Below are positions 1 to 12,800 of a DNA stretch of 64,000 nucleotides, piece by piece; the first letter of the stretch is position 1, and every line of letters begins with the position of its first letter. The notes below the pieces were generated by a model. That model saw only the letters and a program-made list of their open reading frames with translations, ran no database searches and was not told where the DNA came from. The DNA lies in NCBI RefSeq assembly GCF_041260155.1, contig NW_027248277.1, positions 20,240,872-20,304,871 on the forward strand, in the 5' to 3' direction. Position numbers and translations under genes: made by a program. This DNA comes from Ptychodera flava (Eukaryota; Hemichordata; Enteropneusta; Ptychoderidae).

Positions 1-107
1 TAGGCATAAGCATAGAACGCAATCACTGTCGGTTTATATACCGACGTGGCGCTGAGAGCGAGAATGCCGTGTCGGTTTATAAACCGACGCGGCACTTTAA
101 GGGTTAA
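1..107. repeat. Possible end of a TTAA-type DNA element at the window edge
   Basis: Two copies of a short palindrome (tcggtttatataccga near 30-45 and tcggtttataaaccga near 72-87) precede the string ggcactttaagggttaa. Read on the minus strand this is TTAA followed by CCC and then subterminal palindromes. The layout resembles the TTAA-flanked element at 51304-53235. The partner end lies outside the window, so this is an inference from one end only. Confidence 0.3.
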
Positions 108-529
108 AGTACGGGGTCGGTAAGGTTTACTGGGATGTGTTTTACGTGTTCAGCAGCTTCGCAAGGTGTACACCAGCAACAGATATTGCTGCGTCCCAAG
201 GGACGCGTGGTTTAGTTTTTGAGGGGTCCTGCGTCCGGTTTTATGCGTAAAGGACGCAGAAATGCGCGTCATGTAAAACCCTGGTTCAGATATAGAGAGG
301 TGACTAGCAGCTAAATGCGACGGACAAGCAAAGATACAGTAGATACGTCACCATCTAAAGATCTGATCTTTATCAGATTGACTTTGTAAGTCCATCTTGA
401 AAGAAAATGCATAATTTTAAAGTTTATGGTTAAAAGATTCCTTGAGGAAGTTTGAGCAAAAGTTGAAATGTTTCACTTTTGAGGTACATACCACCTTAAA
501 TTATGCATGTGTCAAGAGTTGTTATTCAC

Positions 530-721
530 CTGGATTTGTGGGTCGATATTCAAAATTATCGCCTTCACCAAAAGTACAGTTGCCGCCATTTTGACAGGCA
601 CATATCCACACATCTGGGCTGTATATGGCAGCACCACTGCCATCACTTGCCGTGAAATACAACACAATGGGAGTACTCAAATTGACAGGAAGCTCTGGTG
701 TCCAGCTGAACTCTGATCCGC
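530..721 (-). CDS. Mucin-like gene exon 19: module end and start of Cys-rich EGF-like segment
   Basis: Reads [20 protein letters not shown], then [20 protein letters not shown] and [13 protein letters not shown]. FTASDxxG then ICACxNGGxC is the usual passage into juxtamembrane EGF repeats. Acceptor ttccttcag, donor CCAG then GTGAAT. Remaining exons, probably more EGF and a membrane anchor, lie beyond the left edge. Confidence 0.87.
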
Positions 722-3700
722 CTGAAGGAAAAACAAAAACAAGAAAATTCATTCTTTCTGTCAACAGTTTGTCCAAGGTGAATAGCGAGGAAAATGACAA
801 ACCATTTTACAATGGAGCTGTTCACAAATGACATCGTTTGCTCATTTATATGCAGAAATACATATTTGTCCACACAACTAGATTTTTTTGAAATTACAAA
901 TACAGTAACAACCAAAATAACTTAACAGGCAACTGCCAACGTTATGGCAAAAACAGCAAAAGACATCTTTACGGCTCAGACAACAAACTGCAACAACAGC
1001 CACGCATGTAATACTGACACACGCTGAAGCTGTATTTGGCTAACAAACCTACAACCGCTAACAGCCATATTCCATGTTTTCCTAGGAAGTATGTATCCTT
1101 AGAAGAGTGGATTACAATAATATTGAAACTTGGATTGGCTTTTAAACTTTTTAAAGCCAATAATACCATCTTCTTGGATTTTTCTCTCTCCAAAGATCTA
1201 AATTTTACTCTCACTTTCTCTAAATAACAACATAATATAATCACAACAAAAGCTGTGTGAGTGTTGACATGTCCAGCAGACAGTGATCTATCAGTAAAGT
1301 AAACACCATGCAAATTCAAATCTACGGGCCATTTTAAACAGCGCCCTCATATCATAAGTTCATAACACATCTACCAGAGCTGTGCTAGCGCGTGGCCATT
1401 TCATAGTGGTTCCCTAAAAAAATGTGATTGCCGAGATGGTTGGGAAAACTCATTATAAAAGATTTCATATTGTTTTCTTGAGATTTTCACTGTATATACA
1501 GATGTCGTCAAGATTTACATTCAAGCATAACAACTTTCTTGTGAGATAAATAAACTGTTCATGATTTCGTATTGCATTGTATTGGTACAAAAGTGAAGCA
1601 GGCAGTACATGGCTATAACTTACGGATAGAGTCCTGTGGTACAAAATTACTCCACACAGCAAAGCTGATTGGATCCCCATTCATATCAGAAGCATCAAGA
1701 GTCATTGAATAGTCTTTGGTTGTTTTCATCTCCAATCGACTTGGAAGTGCACTGCTAAATATTGGAGGATAGTTCTCTGTTGGTCAGAAGAAAATATTTT
1801 GTGTGAGGACATCACATTGCAAAATAGCACGATGGACATTGTAGGAAAACTTAAGGACTATCAACTTCCAATATTGTTCTCAGTATTAAAAATATTATAC
1901 ACAGGTCACTATGATTATTATTCTGTCCTTTGAACTGCAATAAGATTGGCCTATGGGGAGTCAAATAATATTCCATATTCTTATTGCCTCCTTCCATGGT
2001 ACATTTAACGTTGGAACTGCTTATGTGTGACATTAATGGAACATTTAATGTGATTGGCTACTCAGAAGTAAAAATAATATTCCATAATATTACATACACA
2101 TCAATATGAGTCTTATTGCCCTCTTCCATAGTACATTTAATGTAATTGGCTTAAAGAAGTCACAGTAATATTCCACAACCTTTATATGCAAGTCAGTATG
2201 AGTCTTACTGCCTCCTTCCTGGGTACTTTTAATGTGATTGGCTACTATGAAGTCAATATCTGTACAATACCAACCTCTCATTTCCTTCTCTGTGTTGTAA
2301 GTAGTTTCAGCCAATGCCGTGACCTCTCCCATACTGATGTTTCCTGTAGCAGCAATGTCAAACAAACAGGCCATGTTTTCTCCGCAGAGATTCACAGAAG
2401 CATTTTTCATGTCTTCTATCCCGTCAAACATCTCATCAATTGAACCAAAGAAGAGCGGTTGAAAGTGATCGTTTCTGTAGTGCGTGTAGTTTGTGCCATT
2501 ACCATATGTGAAGAGTGATTCAGCTTCTTCTATTTGCCCTGCACAGAAAACAACAGAAAATCATGGTATACCATGTTATCGACATATTTGCCCTGCATAG
2601 AAAACCACAGAAAACCATGGTAAACTGTGTTATCTATATATTTGCCCTGCATAGAACACCATAGAAAACCATGGTACACCGTGTTATTGACGTATTTGCC
2701 CTGCACAGAAAACAACAGAAATTATGGTACACTGTGTTATTGACGTATGTACTGGTATATGTATGTACACGCCGTCAAGTATGAATTACGGTATGTGTTG
2801 TAATATGGTAGATGTTGACAATTCCTGTTAAAATATGACACATCAATTACTCACACTATTTTTTGCAAAGTTTTGGAAGATAATGAAATAGTTTTCAGAC
2901 CTCTGTTGACGTTCTGTTCATGACAAGAGTGGCTATTAGTTTGTCGGGGCAGATGTACAAAATGTAAAATAAATTTAAATGCTAATTAGTATGCAAGTAT
3001 GTAAATATTTTCATCTCATCTGCTTTTTTTTAAAGTTATACACTTGTTTTTATGAGTAATTGTAAGATTGCAACATTCAGCTACAGGGCACCTAACACTT
3101 TTGAGAAATTTTAACAATACGAAGATCCAATTCTGAGAATCTCCCAATTCAGTTCAGATCGTGTTACAGGGAAAACTAATCTAGATGTCAGTCAGTGTAC
3201 GACTTACACATTTGTCCAAATGTGAAGATTTCTTGATCTGTGAAGCTCCCACTCTCAGGGTACATGACTGTACCATTGGGAAGTAGGAAGTCATCGGCCA
3301 TATCACCGTTCCAGAGTCCTACCAGACCGGATGTACGTCCATGAAATGATTCTGGTAACACCACCGATGCTGTCAACATATTGTAACTTGCTGTGATCTG
3401 AAAGCAAGGTCATACAGTTAATAAATAGATTTTGTCAGTTGCTTGAGGTCAAGTTCACCTTGGGTAAAGATATTCAGACTCTGAAATTTTATCATGTTTT
3501 GCTTGTCTATTGTTCGTTTGGATTTTTTTATGCCTTAGAATCATACAAAATGCTGTCATCTTTTTTTTTGAAGATAAAAAACGTGTTATGCCCCACATAC
3601 ATGTAGCTAACACTGTTTGGTGACCATTTAATCATAACATTTCAAATATCTACAAATTTTATGAGAACTGTTCCTCTAATTAAAAACTTTGTGATATGAC

Positions 3701-6700
3701 CCCCTTGTTATGAAAGACAATACTTATAAGGTTTCTTGAGGAAAGTTTTTAGCAAAAGCTTCAAAGATTGTCTTTTGAGGCACATAATACCCTAACTGCC
3801 ATCTTCTAGATCTTTTCGAAACTTGAATGAAAAAAAATTCTACCGATAGAGGTCAATGTCACACATAAAACATGATAACAACTACAATTGCAATCAGTGC
3901 TATATATGTACATTGCACTGCATAACATTTTTTCACTCTGAGTTTATGTAGCCCTTTGGATAAATAAAACCCAAATACATGCATCTCCCCTCAGTGATAA
4001 AATGTGGAATTTGGCTGTTTTAGAATTCACAAACTTTTCAAAAGGGACTTAACACCATTTGTAGATGTTCTACACAATATATGCTTTAGACCAAAATGTT
4101 ACTGATTGATAAAATATGAAAAACACAGAATTTAGGGATCATATAATTATTTTCTTTTCTTTTACCTCATTTGCATATTTTTGACACTGATATGTTCATT
4201 TGAACAAACTCAATCTTCACCCCTGGGTGAACCTGTACTCAAAATTCAAAGACGGTATGTGATGTAGTTTTTTGAGTTTTTGATGTGGATGGACAAATGT
4301 ACATACAGACACACAGACGCTGCTGACTTACCACAAGCTCTCTTTGGTACATACATGTATGTGAGCTAAAATACAGAGTTTGGAAATCATATAACTATAC
4401 CTGTACTGATATCCCTGAAGAAAAAATGCACTGAAGTTTCTCCTGATTTTGCATCAGGACAACATTAGTGAATTTCTCCATCTGGTATTCTCCAATCTCA
4501 CTGAGTTTCTTGTTCTCTGTGCCATCGATTGAGATCTGTACATCTTCTGTGCCAGGGATGTGTTGTATCTGGACTGTTTCAGAGCCATTCTGCTTGGCGG
4601 CAAAGGCGCTGAAAACTGTTGCTGTCGTTCTGTTGCCTATTGAGGGCGCTGCTTCTGTCCTACCCTGCAGGACAAAAACCTAGAAGAAAGGGATATTATG
4701 ATGTTGATAAAATTTGAGCAATAAGGGGCGACGTCAAAAGTTCAATGTAGGATAAAAAACTTAATTCCCTTAGTTTCCCCCAAAACCCCCCCCCCCACCC
4801 CCCTTAGAAACTTAATTGACTTATATTGAACTGTTGCCAGGCTCTTTCTATGTAAAGCAAAGCTAAGGATCTGTCAATTTAGGGGTGAAATAAAGTAATG
4901 CATCGTTAGGCCCCACTAGCTGTACTCTTGAAATTTGTTGACGTCAAATTATCTACCTATTCTTTCCTCTCTGAAATCTACCCTCTGAAGAGATATGAGC
5001 TTTTACTGCATTAGGAAACCATTCCTTTCAGAAACATTTGACATGTAAATTAAACTTTTATTAACGGTCATTTTGATTTCCTGGCATTTTCAAAAATTGG
5101 TAATATTAAAAAGGAATCAGAATATACAATGTCATAGTTGAAAACATTCACCCCTATGCATTACATTGGACTACTCTGTGCAGTTTTATGAAGATTTAAA
5201 TGCAGATATGCATAGTATCAAGGGTTTTAGCTTTTCTGCATGGGGCTGTGATTTAATGTTTGGGCGAACATTTAATCGCAGTGTAATCTTTATCTTGTTC
5301 AAAATTGCATATATAGCCCCAGCAGTGTGTACACAGACCTAAATGACTACATTGTCACAAACTTATTTTAGTTTGAAAGTAAAATCATAAAAATAATGCT
5401 AAAAGATACAGCTAGTGGGGCTTAAGATTGGGAACACACTTTGTGTTTCATCCAATGTAAATACAACATACTAACAACAAACTTGAAGTTTATCAATGAA
5501 TGAACAAGAACAACAACAATAAAGTCCAGGTTTCTCCTTCCAGAGGCATAAAAACTATCTCATCTGTCCTGGTGGTTGTAACAACTCAGTTCACACTGCT
5601 CCATTCAGGCGGACTACACATGCACGAGAAATGTAGCAAGATATAATTAAAAATAAATTCCGAGTGCAACCAGAAACAGTAGAGAAACCACCGTCTATGG
5701 TGCAACAGAAGCAAACAGCCTGCATTGTTTACACTAACTAGGCCAGGTGCAGCTCTGCACTGTGTTAAAACAACTCCCTCCGCTGGATTCAACACGAAAG
5801 TGTACATTTCTGCTCTATTTTTTCAAATATTCATTCCCCTGAAAATTTTTACCTTAAATCGATTTGTAGGATAGAAACTTTTTTAGGTCAAAACCCCCCC
5901 ACCCCCAAACTAAAAGAATTAAGTTTTTTATCCTTCATTGAACTTTTGACGTTGCCCCTAATGGGTATGCTAATGATACTCCTTATGCTCCTGAACAAAA
6001 ATCAAAGGAACGGTTTTCCTTGGTCTAAATCACGTAAGTACAGAAACAGGAACTATAAAATTACTATCATATAAAATATATTGCAAAACTCTCATAAAAT
6101 GACCTTGTCTTTCGTTTTTATCGACAAAAGTGGTTATGACATCCAAGTTCAGAGTCACTAATATCATATATTACCACTAGAGGGCGCTTTCATGTATTCG
6201 CATTGCAATGACGTGCCAATCCTCAATCTCATACAACTAAAATACCATCTTTCTTCAATGATGAATAGATTGTATTACACTTTTAACATGGTGAACAGAT
6301 AGATGAATAGATTGTATTACACTTTTAACACGGTGAACAGATAGATGAATAGATTGTATTACACTTTTAACATGGTGAACAGATAGATGAATAGATTGTA
6401 TTACACTTTTAACATGGTGAACAAAGTCGATGATTTCATGACCAAGTTTCCAAGCCTTGTAAGACTTGAAGAAGAAGGACGTGTCCTGAATGCATTCATA
6501 TATCTTGAATGCATTGATATTTTTCTTTCTTTTCTTTCTTCTTAAATTACTAATTTTGTAGACAATTTGCTTTGTCATTTGTTTTGCTCGATGCATTCAC
6601 AGCAATGTAGATTTGATCCACTTGCCACTTTATTTGGAATAGATTTATCTTTTTCAAAAAAATGTGACAGCAGTGTTAGATTTGGCCACTAGAGGGCGCT

Positions 6701-9700
6701 TCTCAATAAGTTCTCTAGAAGTTTGTGAACTTGCAAAAGATGATTTAAGGATGTACGAGCGGTACGCGCGCGTGGAATTTGTCACTTCCCATAGGATTAC
6801 ATTGAAATTTGCTGGAAAATCATTTTCTACTAATGTCATTTTCATGAAAATTTGCACAAAGCTCAGTCTTGAGAAATAAATAATACTGATCAAATAAAAT
6901 TATATGGTCACCGCGCTAAATTTGAGATAAACAGCATTGAATTATTTCGTCCATAGAAAATGCATTGGTGAAAAAATGCTGACTCAGCATTTTTCTCACA
7001 AATGGCAAAATTCATGGTCATTTATCTCACAAACGAGCGCGGTGACCCTAATATTTTATCACACATTTTGATAATACTTACAAAGGAGAATCCAAAAATT
7101 GACAATTTAGAGAAATGACATTACTTTTAATTTACCGATCGTACATCCTTAAGTTCAAAAACTGATACACCTATGTAACACCATTGGAAACAAATTAATC
7201 ACACAGTATATGGAGGGTCTGTGTTGATAACTTCAAAGATAAGATATCTTCACAACAGGAAAGTTGTGCAATAGTCTGTGAGTACATGAGATTCAAACCA
7301 TGATGCAATTGGAATGATAATCGTCTTCACTGACGAAGACTGTATATCTCTTGTAAGATGATTAACAAAGTTGATTTAGAGGTGAAATTTTAGGTCTGGT
7401 GAGACTTGACCATAAAGCATGCACCTTGGACTCATTTTGATGGTTAATTTGCACTAACACCAACAACTCAGGAACTAATGGGAAATGTGTTGACCAACAC
7501 CTCAGGAAATAATGGAATCTTATTGACCTAGCCCTAGGGCAATAATGGAACCATATTGACCTATACCTCAGGCAATAATAGAACTATTACTTACTGGTTG
7601 TCCACATCCACTATAGTGTATTCTCCCATTCCATTGAAAGTATACTTGTAATTGTCCAGTGTTATCAGATGAGGATCTCCCCAAGACAAGGCTGTCAAAA
7701 CAAACAGGAAACTGTCAATAAACTTCTGTCCTTGAGCATAACTGCTTTGATATTCTAAGAGGAACTGAGGTTTAAATGAACTAAAGAGGGCTGACTAGAT
7801 ACTGCTCTGTCTTAGCTTAGCTGAGCAATCAGTAATAGAGGTATTTGGAGTGTCTGAGTGGTTTCATGATGTCGATTTCTTTGCTAAGTGTCTAGGTACT
7901 GTAGATTAATTGTGAGTTTAAATCTGATTCCAAAAATGCTGACTTGTGACTGAGTAGATCAAAGTCGGGTTGTAGCTATCAGTTTTAACGCTTTGAGTGC
8001 AGCTGTAATTTTTCCCACCAAAATTTTACTGCAATGTTTTACCAGTTTTCATGAGTTTTTCTAGAATTTTTGTGGAAATTTTGACCAAATGGCCATTACA
8101 GTTTATTGGCCACAGTTTTTTATCAAAACTTTGTCAAAACTTTTAAAAAAACTTGATTGGGGTATAATTGAAAGTGAATGGTTAAAAGATTGCTGGCCTT
8201 TGGGAATTCAAGCAAATTTAGTCTTTCACATTTGAGGTACACACTACCTAAGTTAATCTCTGCATATACTTTATATTGCAAAATGAAATTTCCTCTGAAT
8301 CTGCATTACCTGATGCTACTGGTCTGTACCGGCTACAATCATCCGATGGGAAGACACTGTAGTAGAGATGACAGTAATCCGACCGCTGGCAACATTCCTG
8401 GAATCCTTTGACTCGGAAGTCTTCCATACTTTCAACCATGATGGTGCCTCCCCTGGGGGTTCCTGAGAGAGAAATCAAGGAATCTCTGTCAGTGTGGAGT
8501 TGTCAAAGTAATAAATCTGATCATGAATCTGAACCTGATTCTGAGTCTGTATAGATATGGAACTGAATAGCATGAATAGGTAGGATTCTGAATCGATCTA
8601 TGCTTTTCAAGACAGTAGTTATCAAAATTAGCACAAAAAATGAAGACATCAAGAATATCTCTGTGACACACAGTGCAGAGAAAAATACATCATCAATGGG
8701 GTCATGTCAGTGAAAATAAGGCCTGTGATGTCTTGGCATGGAAAGTTGGCAAAAATCATATTAATCTTTGTTTCTATAAGGATCCACAAATTATGAAAAT
8801 GGTTGAAAGTGTTTTTCTTAAAGGCCCAACCCTGGAAAAGTTTCATTGGATTCATTTCAGTACATCAATGTAAGTAAAAAAGTAGTAAAAAGAAATGTTA
8901 CAAAAGTTCTCAAACTTTAACCCATTCCAAAAACAATGTGAAACACACTATTTGCTGGTTTACACCACGTTCAATATCTGATAGTGAGAAATGACCATGG
9001 CTGGAAAGGTTTCCACATGTGAACCTGTCTGATTGTGGCAAAAACTTGATAGTTTCTCTTTATATTTACACTTAACTGGCCTGATGAACAGGATTGGACA
9101 GAATAATTCTCTTTCACATGGATTTTCAAATTATCAAATCCAAACTTCAGTACAACTGACATTCATTCAGAGCAGAATGGTTGGACCAGGCACGGTAAGT
9201 GATGTCACTCAGTTCTCTATGGTTATTGAAATGAAGCAAATAAGTTCTGTATATTTCAAATTCTAACAGCATTAATTTGATGATCATAAATTTTTCATTT
9301 CCAACTTTGAAATAATGAGAAGATCAACCCTCTTTCAACAGAGGAGATGGAAATTATGTGATTTTTAAACACACATGTGTCCTATCTTACCTGTAAGCAA
9401 GCCAGTGGATGTGCTGTCGTCAAGCATAAATTCATCATAACAACACTGCTGACGGGTCCCTGCCTTCCAGAAGAGACTTCCGGCACAGAAGGATCTGTTC
9501 ATCACCTCGTATCGCGGATCCATCCGTGCTTGCTGCAGACTGCACGGACACGGCTCCGATGCACGGATGTACTGGCTGAGGTCGGGACGATTCTTGTACC
9601 AGTCATAGCAAGGGATATTTGGATTGTATTGCCCTGGTACATTCAGATCAAATGCCAGCCGTCCGCGTTTTCCTGAAGATAATCAAATCAAGTTACTTAG

Positions 9701-9783
9701 GTTAATTAACCCTTTGACAAAGATTGATTACATCAAAATTGTTCAAAATTCTGACATTGCAACTGCACTGACTGAAGGACAGA

Positions 9784-9851
<68 letters not shown>

Positions 9852-12800
9852 GAGACAGAGACAGACAGACAGACAGAGACAGAGACAGACAGACAGATGA
9901 CAGACAGAGTGACAACATTAAAAACCCTTTGAGCGTCAAAGTCTATTTTGTCCCCTTTATAAAGTAAGCCCCGTCAATTTTTCTCATATTTTTGCCAAAA
10001 TTTTGAGAAATAACTGTAGCAAATGAAATGTGATGTCCATTTGGTCCAAAATTATCAAAACATTACCGAAAAATTTATAAAATTTGGTAAAATTTTGCAC
10101 TAAAATTTTGGCGGGAGAAAATTACAGCACTCAAAGGGTTAATTGGCAACTATACTATTGTACACTTACCAGTGGAATTTCCAACGACCTCATCCATTTG
10201 GTAAACATCTCTTGTAAAAGATTCTAACAGAGAAAGGTAGTGACTGCCGCCATCTGAATATCCTACTTGGACTGACCTGCAATATTCATTGTAAAGTGAT
10301 TAACCCTTTGAGCACCAAAGTCTATTTATGTCACCTACATAAAATAAACCCCTGTCAATTTTTCTCAGATTTTTGCCAAAATTGTGAAAAAAAAAACTGC
10401 AGGCAATGAAATGTGATGTCCATTTGGTCCAAAATTATAAAAAAATTACAGAAAAATTCATAAAACTTGATAAAATTTTGGCGGGAGAAAATTATAGTGC
10501 TCAAAGGGTTAACTGTATCAGATCAGTCATAATTCATATTTTTATTTCATTCAGTCCTTACATGGTAAAACTTGACACATGGGAAGAGTACTATGACATA
10601 GTGAAAGATGCATGTTACCTGTCCTCAACATTCCCAGAATGCCACAGCATTCCACCAAGGTCGTAGTTGAACACTGCATATGATAAATTTCTGTCAGTTG
10701 CTATGGCAACTTGAAATAAGGCAGTCTGAAAAAGAAAATGAAACAGAAATTACATTGGAAGCAGCATTTTAACATATTCACATCAAAACAAGTCCACAAT
10801 CCATAATGGTTTAAGGTGAAACCATATTTTAATCAGTATTTCCACATATTTCGATGTATTTCTCCCATAGTGTTTACTCTTGATGATTAAATCTGTTCAA
10901 TAATTAATATTTAAAAATAAATCCCACAGCTTACCTCGATGTCTGCATAAGTTTTGGAAGGGTACGGTGGCACTCTGTGCCACGTTGCTATAAATAGATA
11001 AGTAGCGTTGAAATCGGGCACGTTGAAGTACACCTGTATGTGCCTGGTGACCTTGGCAATCAGATCTCGACCCTCACTGGAGGAAGACAATGAGTAGCTC
11101 TGGTAGTACACAGCACCAGTGCCGTGTGTTGTGTCAATATCGGACCAGAATGGAGCCAATATTGCCTGACCAGCGGGCACTGGGAATGGCTTCATCGGTG
11201 CCGAGTGCTGATATGGCTTGTCAAATGAGATGTACCCATTCATATTTACCTGAAAATAAAACGTCAGGATAGCGTGAACATTTTCCAATGTATACTTTTG
11301 CATCAAATCTGTAATTGATTAAAAAAATATTGTCTTCCATATAGTACCGGTAGGAGTAACTGACCAATCACTAGACAGCTTTGACAAACTTCTCCCTAAA
11401 TTTATATAGCTAGCATAGCTTGAGACACGTCTTTTGATTGGTTCTTTTTATATCATTCTTATGCCGATGTTTAGCAAGAAAACACAGCTCCTTATCTTTC
11501 ATGGTAGCTTTTGATAAAATTTTCAAAAAGAAATTAAAATAATCTTTTTTAGACAAACGACTAACTTTCATTTTCTTAGAGCATTTCTTATTTTTTAAAG
11601 ATCATTGTAATAATAAGGAAGTACTGGTAAGATATGTTTGAGAAAAAGTACAAAATGAACACTACTGGTATATGTAACTACTTCATTATCTTATCTCAGA
11701 AAGCTGCACCTGTGCTACAAAGTCCATCGCAAAAGTCTGAAAATGTTGGTTCTACTTACATAAAATTTTGTGTAAAATTTTCCAAAAAAGGGAAATCCCT
11801 CGAGAAAAGGTATTGCTTCAGTAAATACATCGTCACCCTTCAGAGTGCGAGCACCGCTGTGTTGGTATGGATACAACATTATTTCTGTAAGAAAGATGAG
11901 GAATGGTGTTCATTGGATTATCCATCTCTCCTTAAAGGCGGAGCTTCCCTTTAAAAGGACCCCAAGGTATGGCAGCGTTCATTTTGTAAGTGGACAACAA
12001 ACAGGCAACACACGGGCACACGCTCCAGAAAATGCCACTTTTTAGTTTTCCCCGACCACAAAAAACACAGACAGACTGCCAAGCGGTCAGTGCAAGTTGT
12101 TGCCGATCGAACCTTGAGGTTATAATTCAAAGTCTAACGCGAGTAGAAGGAATTTTTTAGGAAATTCGAGCGTTTGTGATGGGGAATCAATGACCGTTGG
12201 CGATTTGAACCGACCGTCAATCAAAAGCTTGCATAAACTCTGTTTGCAGGATTAGCAAAATGTGACAAAAGGTTGAGATCATTTTGTGTAATCAATGTAA
12301 TAGAAATCAAACATCGTACTGGCCAAATGTTTGACTGGGAGGAGAACTCCACTAATGCGAGAACCAGGGATTGAAAAGTGCCGCTTTAAGCTGATCTACA
12401 ATGATTTTATCACAATTTGAACAAATCTAACTAATCCTAACTCACCTGTACAAGTGTATCCATCACCTCTGAATCCATCATGACATTCACACCGGAAAGC
12501 TCCATCAAGGTTTGTGCATTCTGCTGCAGCGTCACAGACTGCCACACCGGATGAGCATTCATCAACATCTGAAACCAAGAATGCCGTGACCTGTAACCTT
12601 TGACCTCAGAAGACACTGCATATATTTAACATCTATTAAGAAATGTTTCTGAGGCATAAACTCAGACTTCAGATCAATTTCAGGGTTAAACTTTTCCTAC
12701 ACAAATACCTGGTCTAACTAGGCCACTGATGACTGTGAAAATGGATGTATTTACATTGAACTTTTGTTGTGAATGCAGTAAAGCACAAAACAACTGTGTA

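Noticed and set aside
2090..2443. Plus-strand open frame over the post-VWD exon
   Set aside because: Antisense shadow of exon 2275-2538.
9377..9676. Plus-strand open frame of 99 codons
   Set aside because: Exact antisense of the AMOP exon, whose minus-strand translation has the conserved cysteines and splice sites.
9624..9939. Arg/Glu- and Ser/Leu-rich open frames
   Set aside because: Products of the (GA)n/(CAGA)n microsatellite next to the antisense of the AMOP exon.
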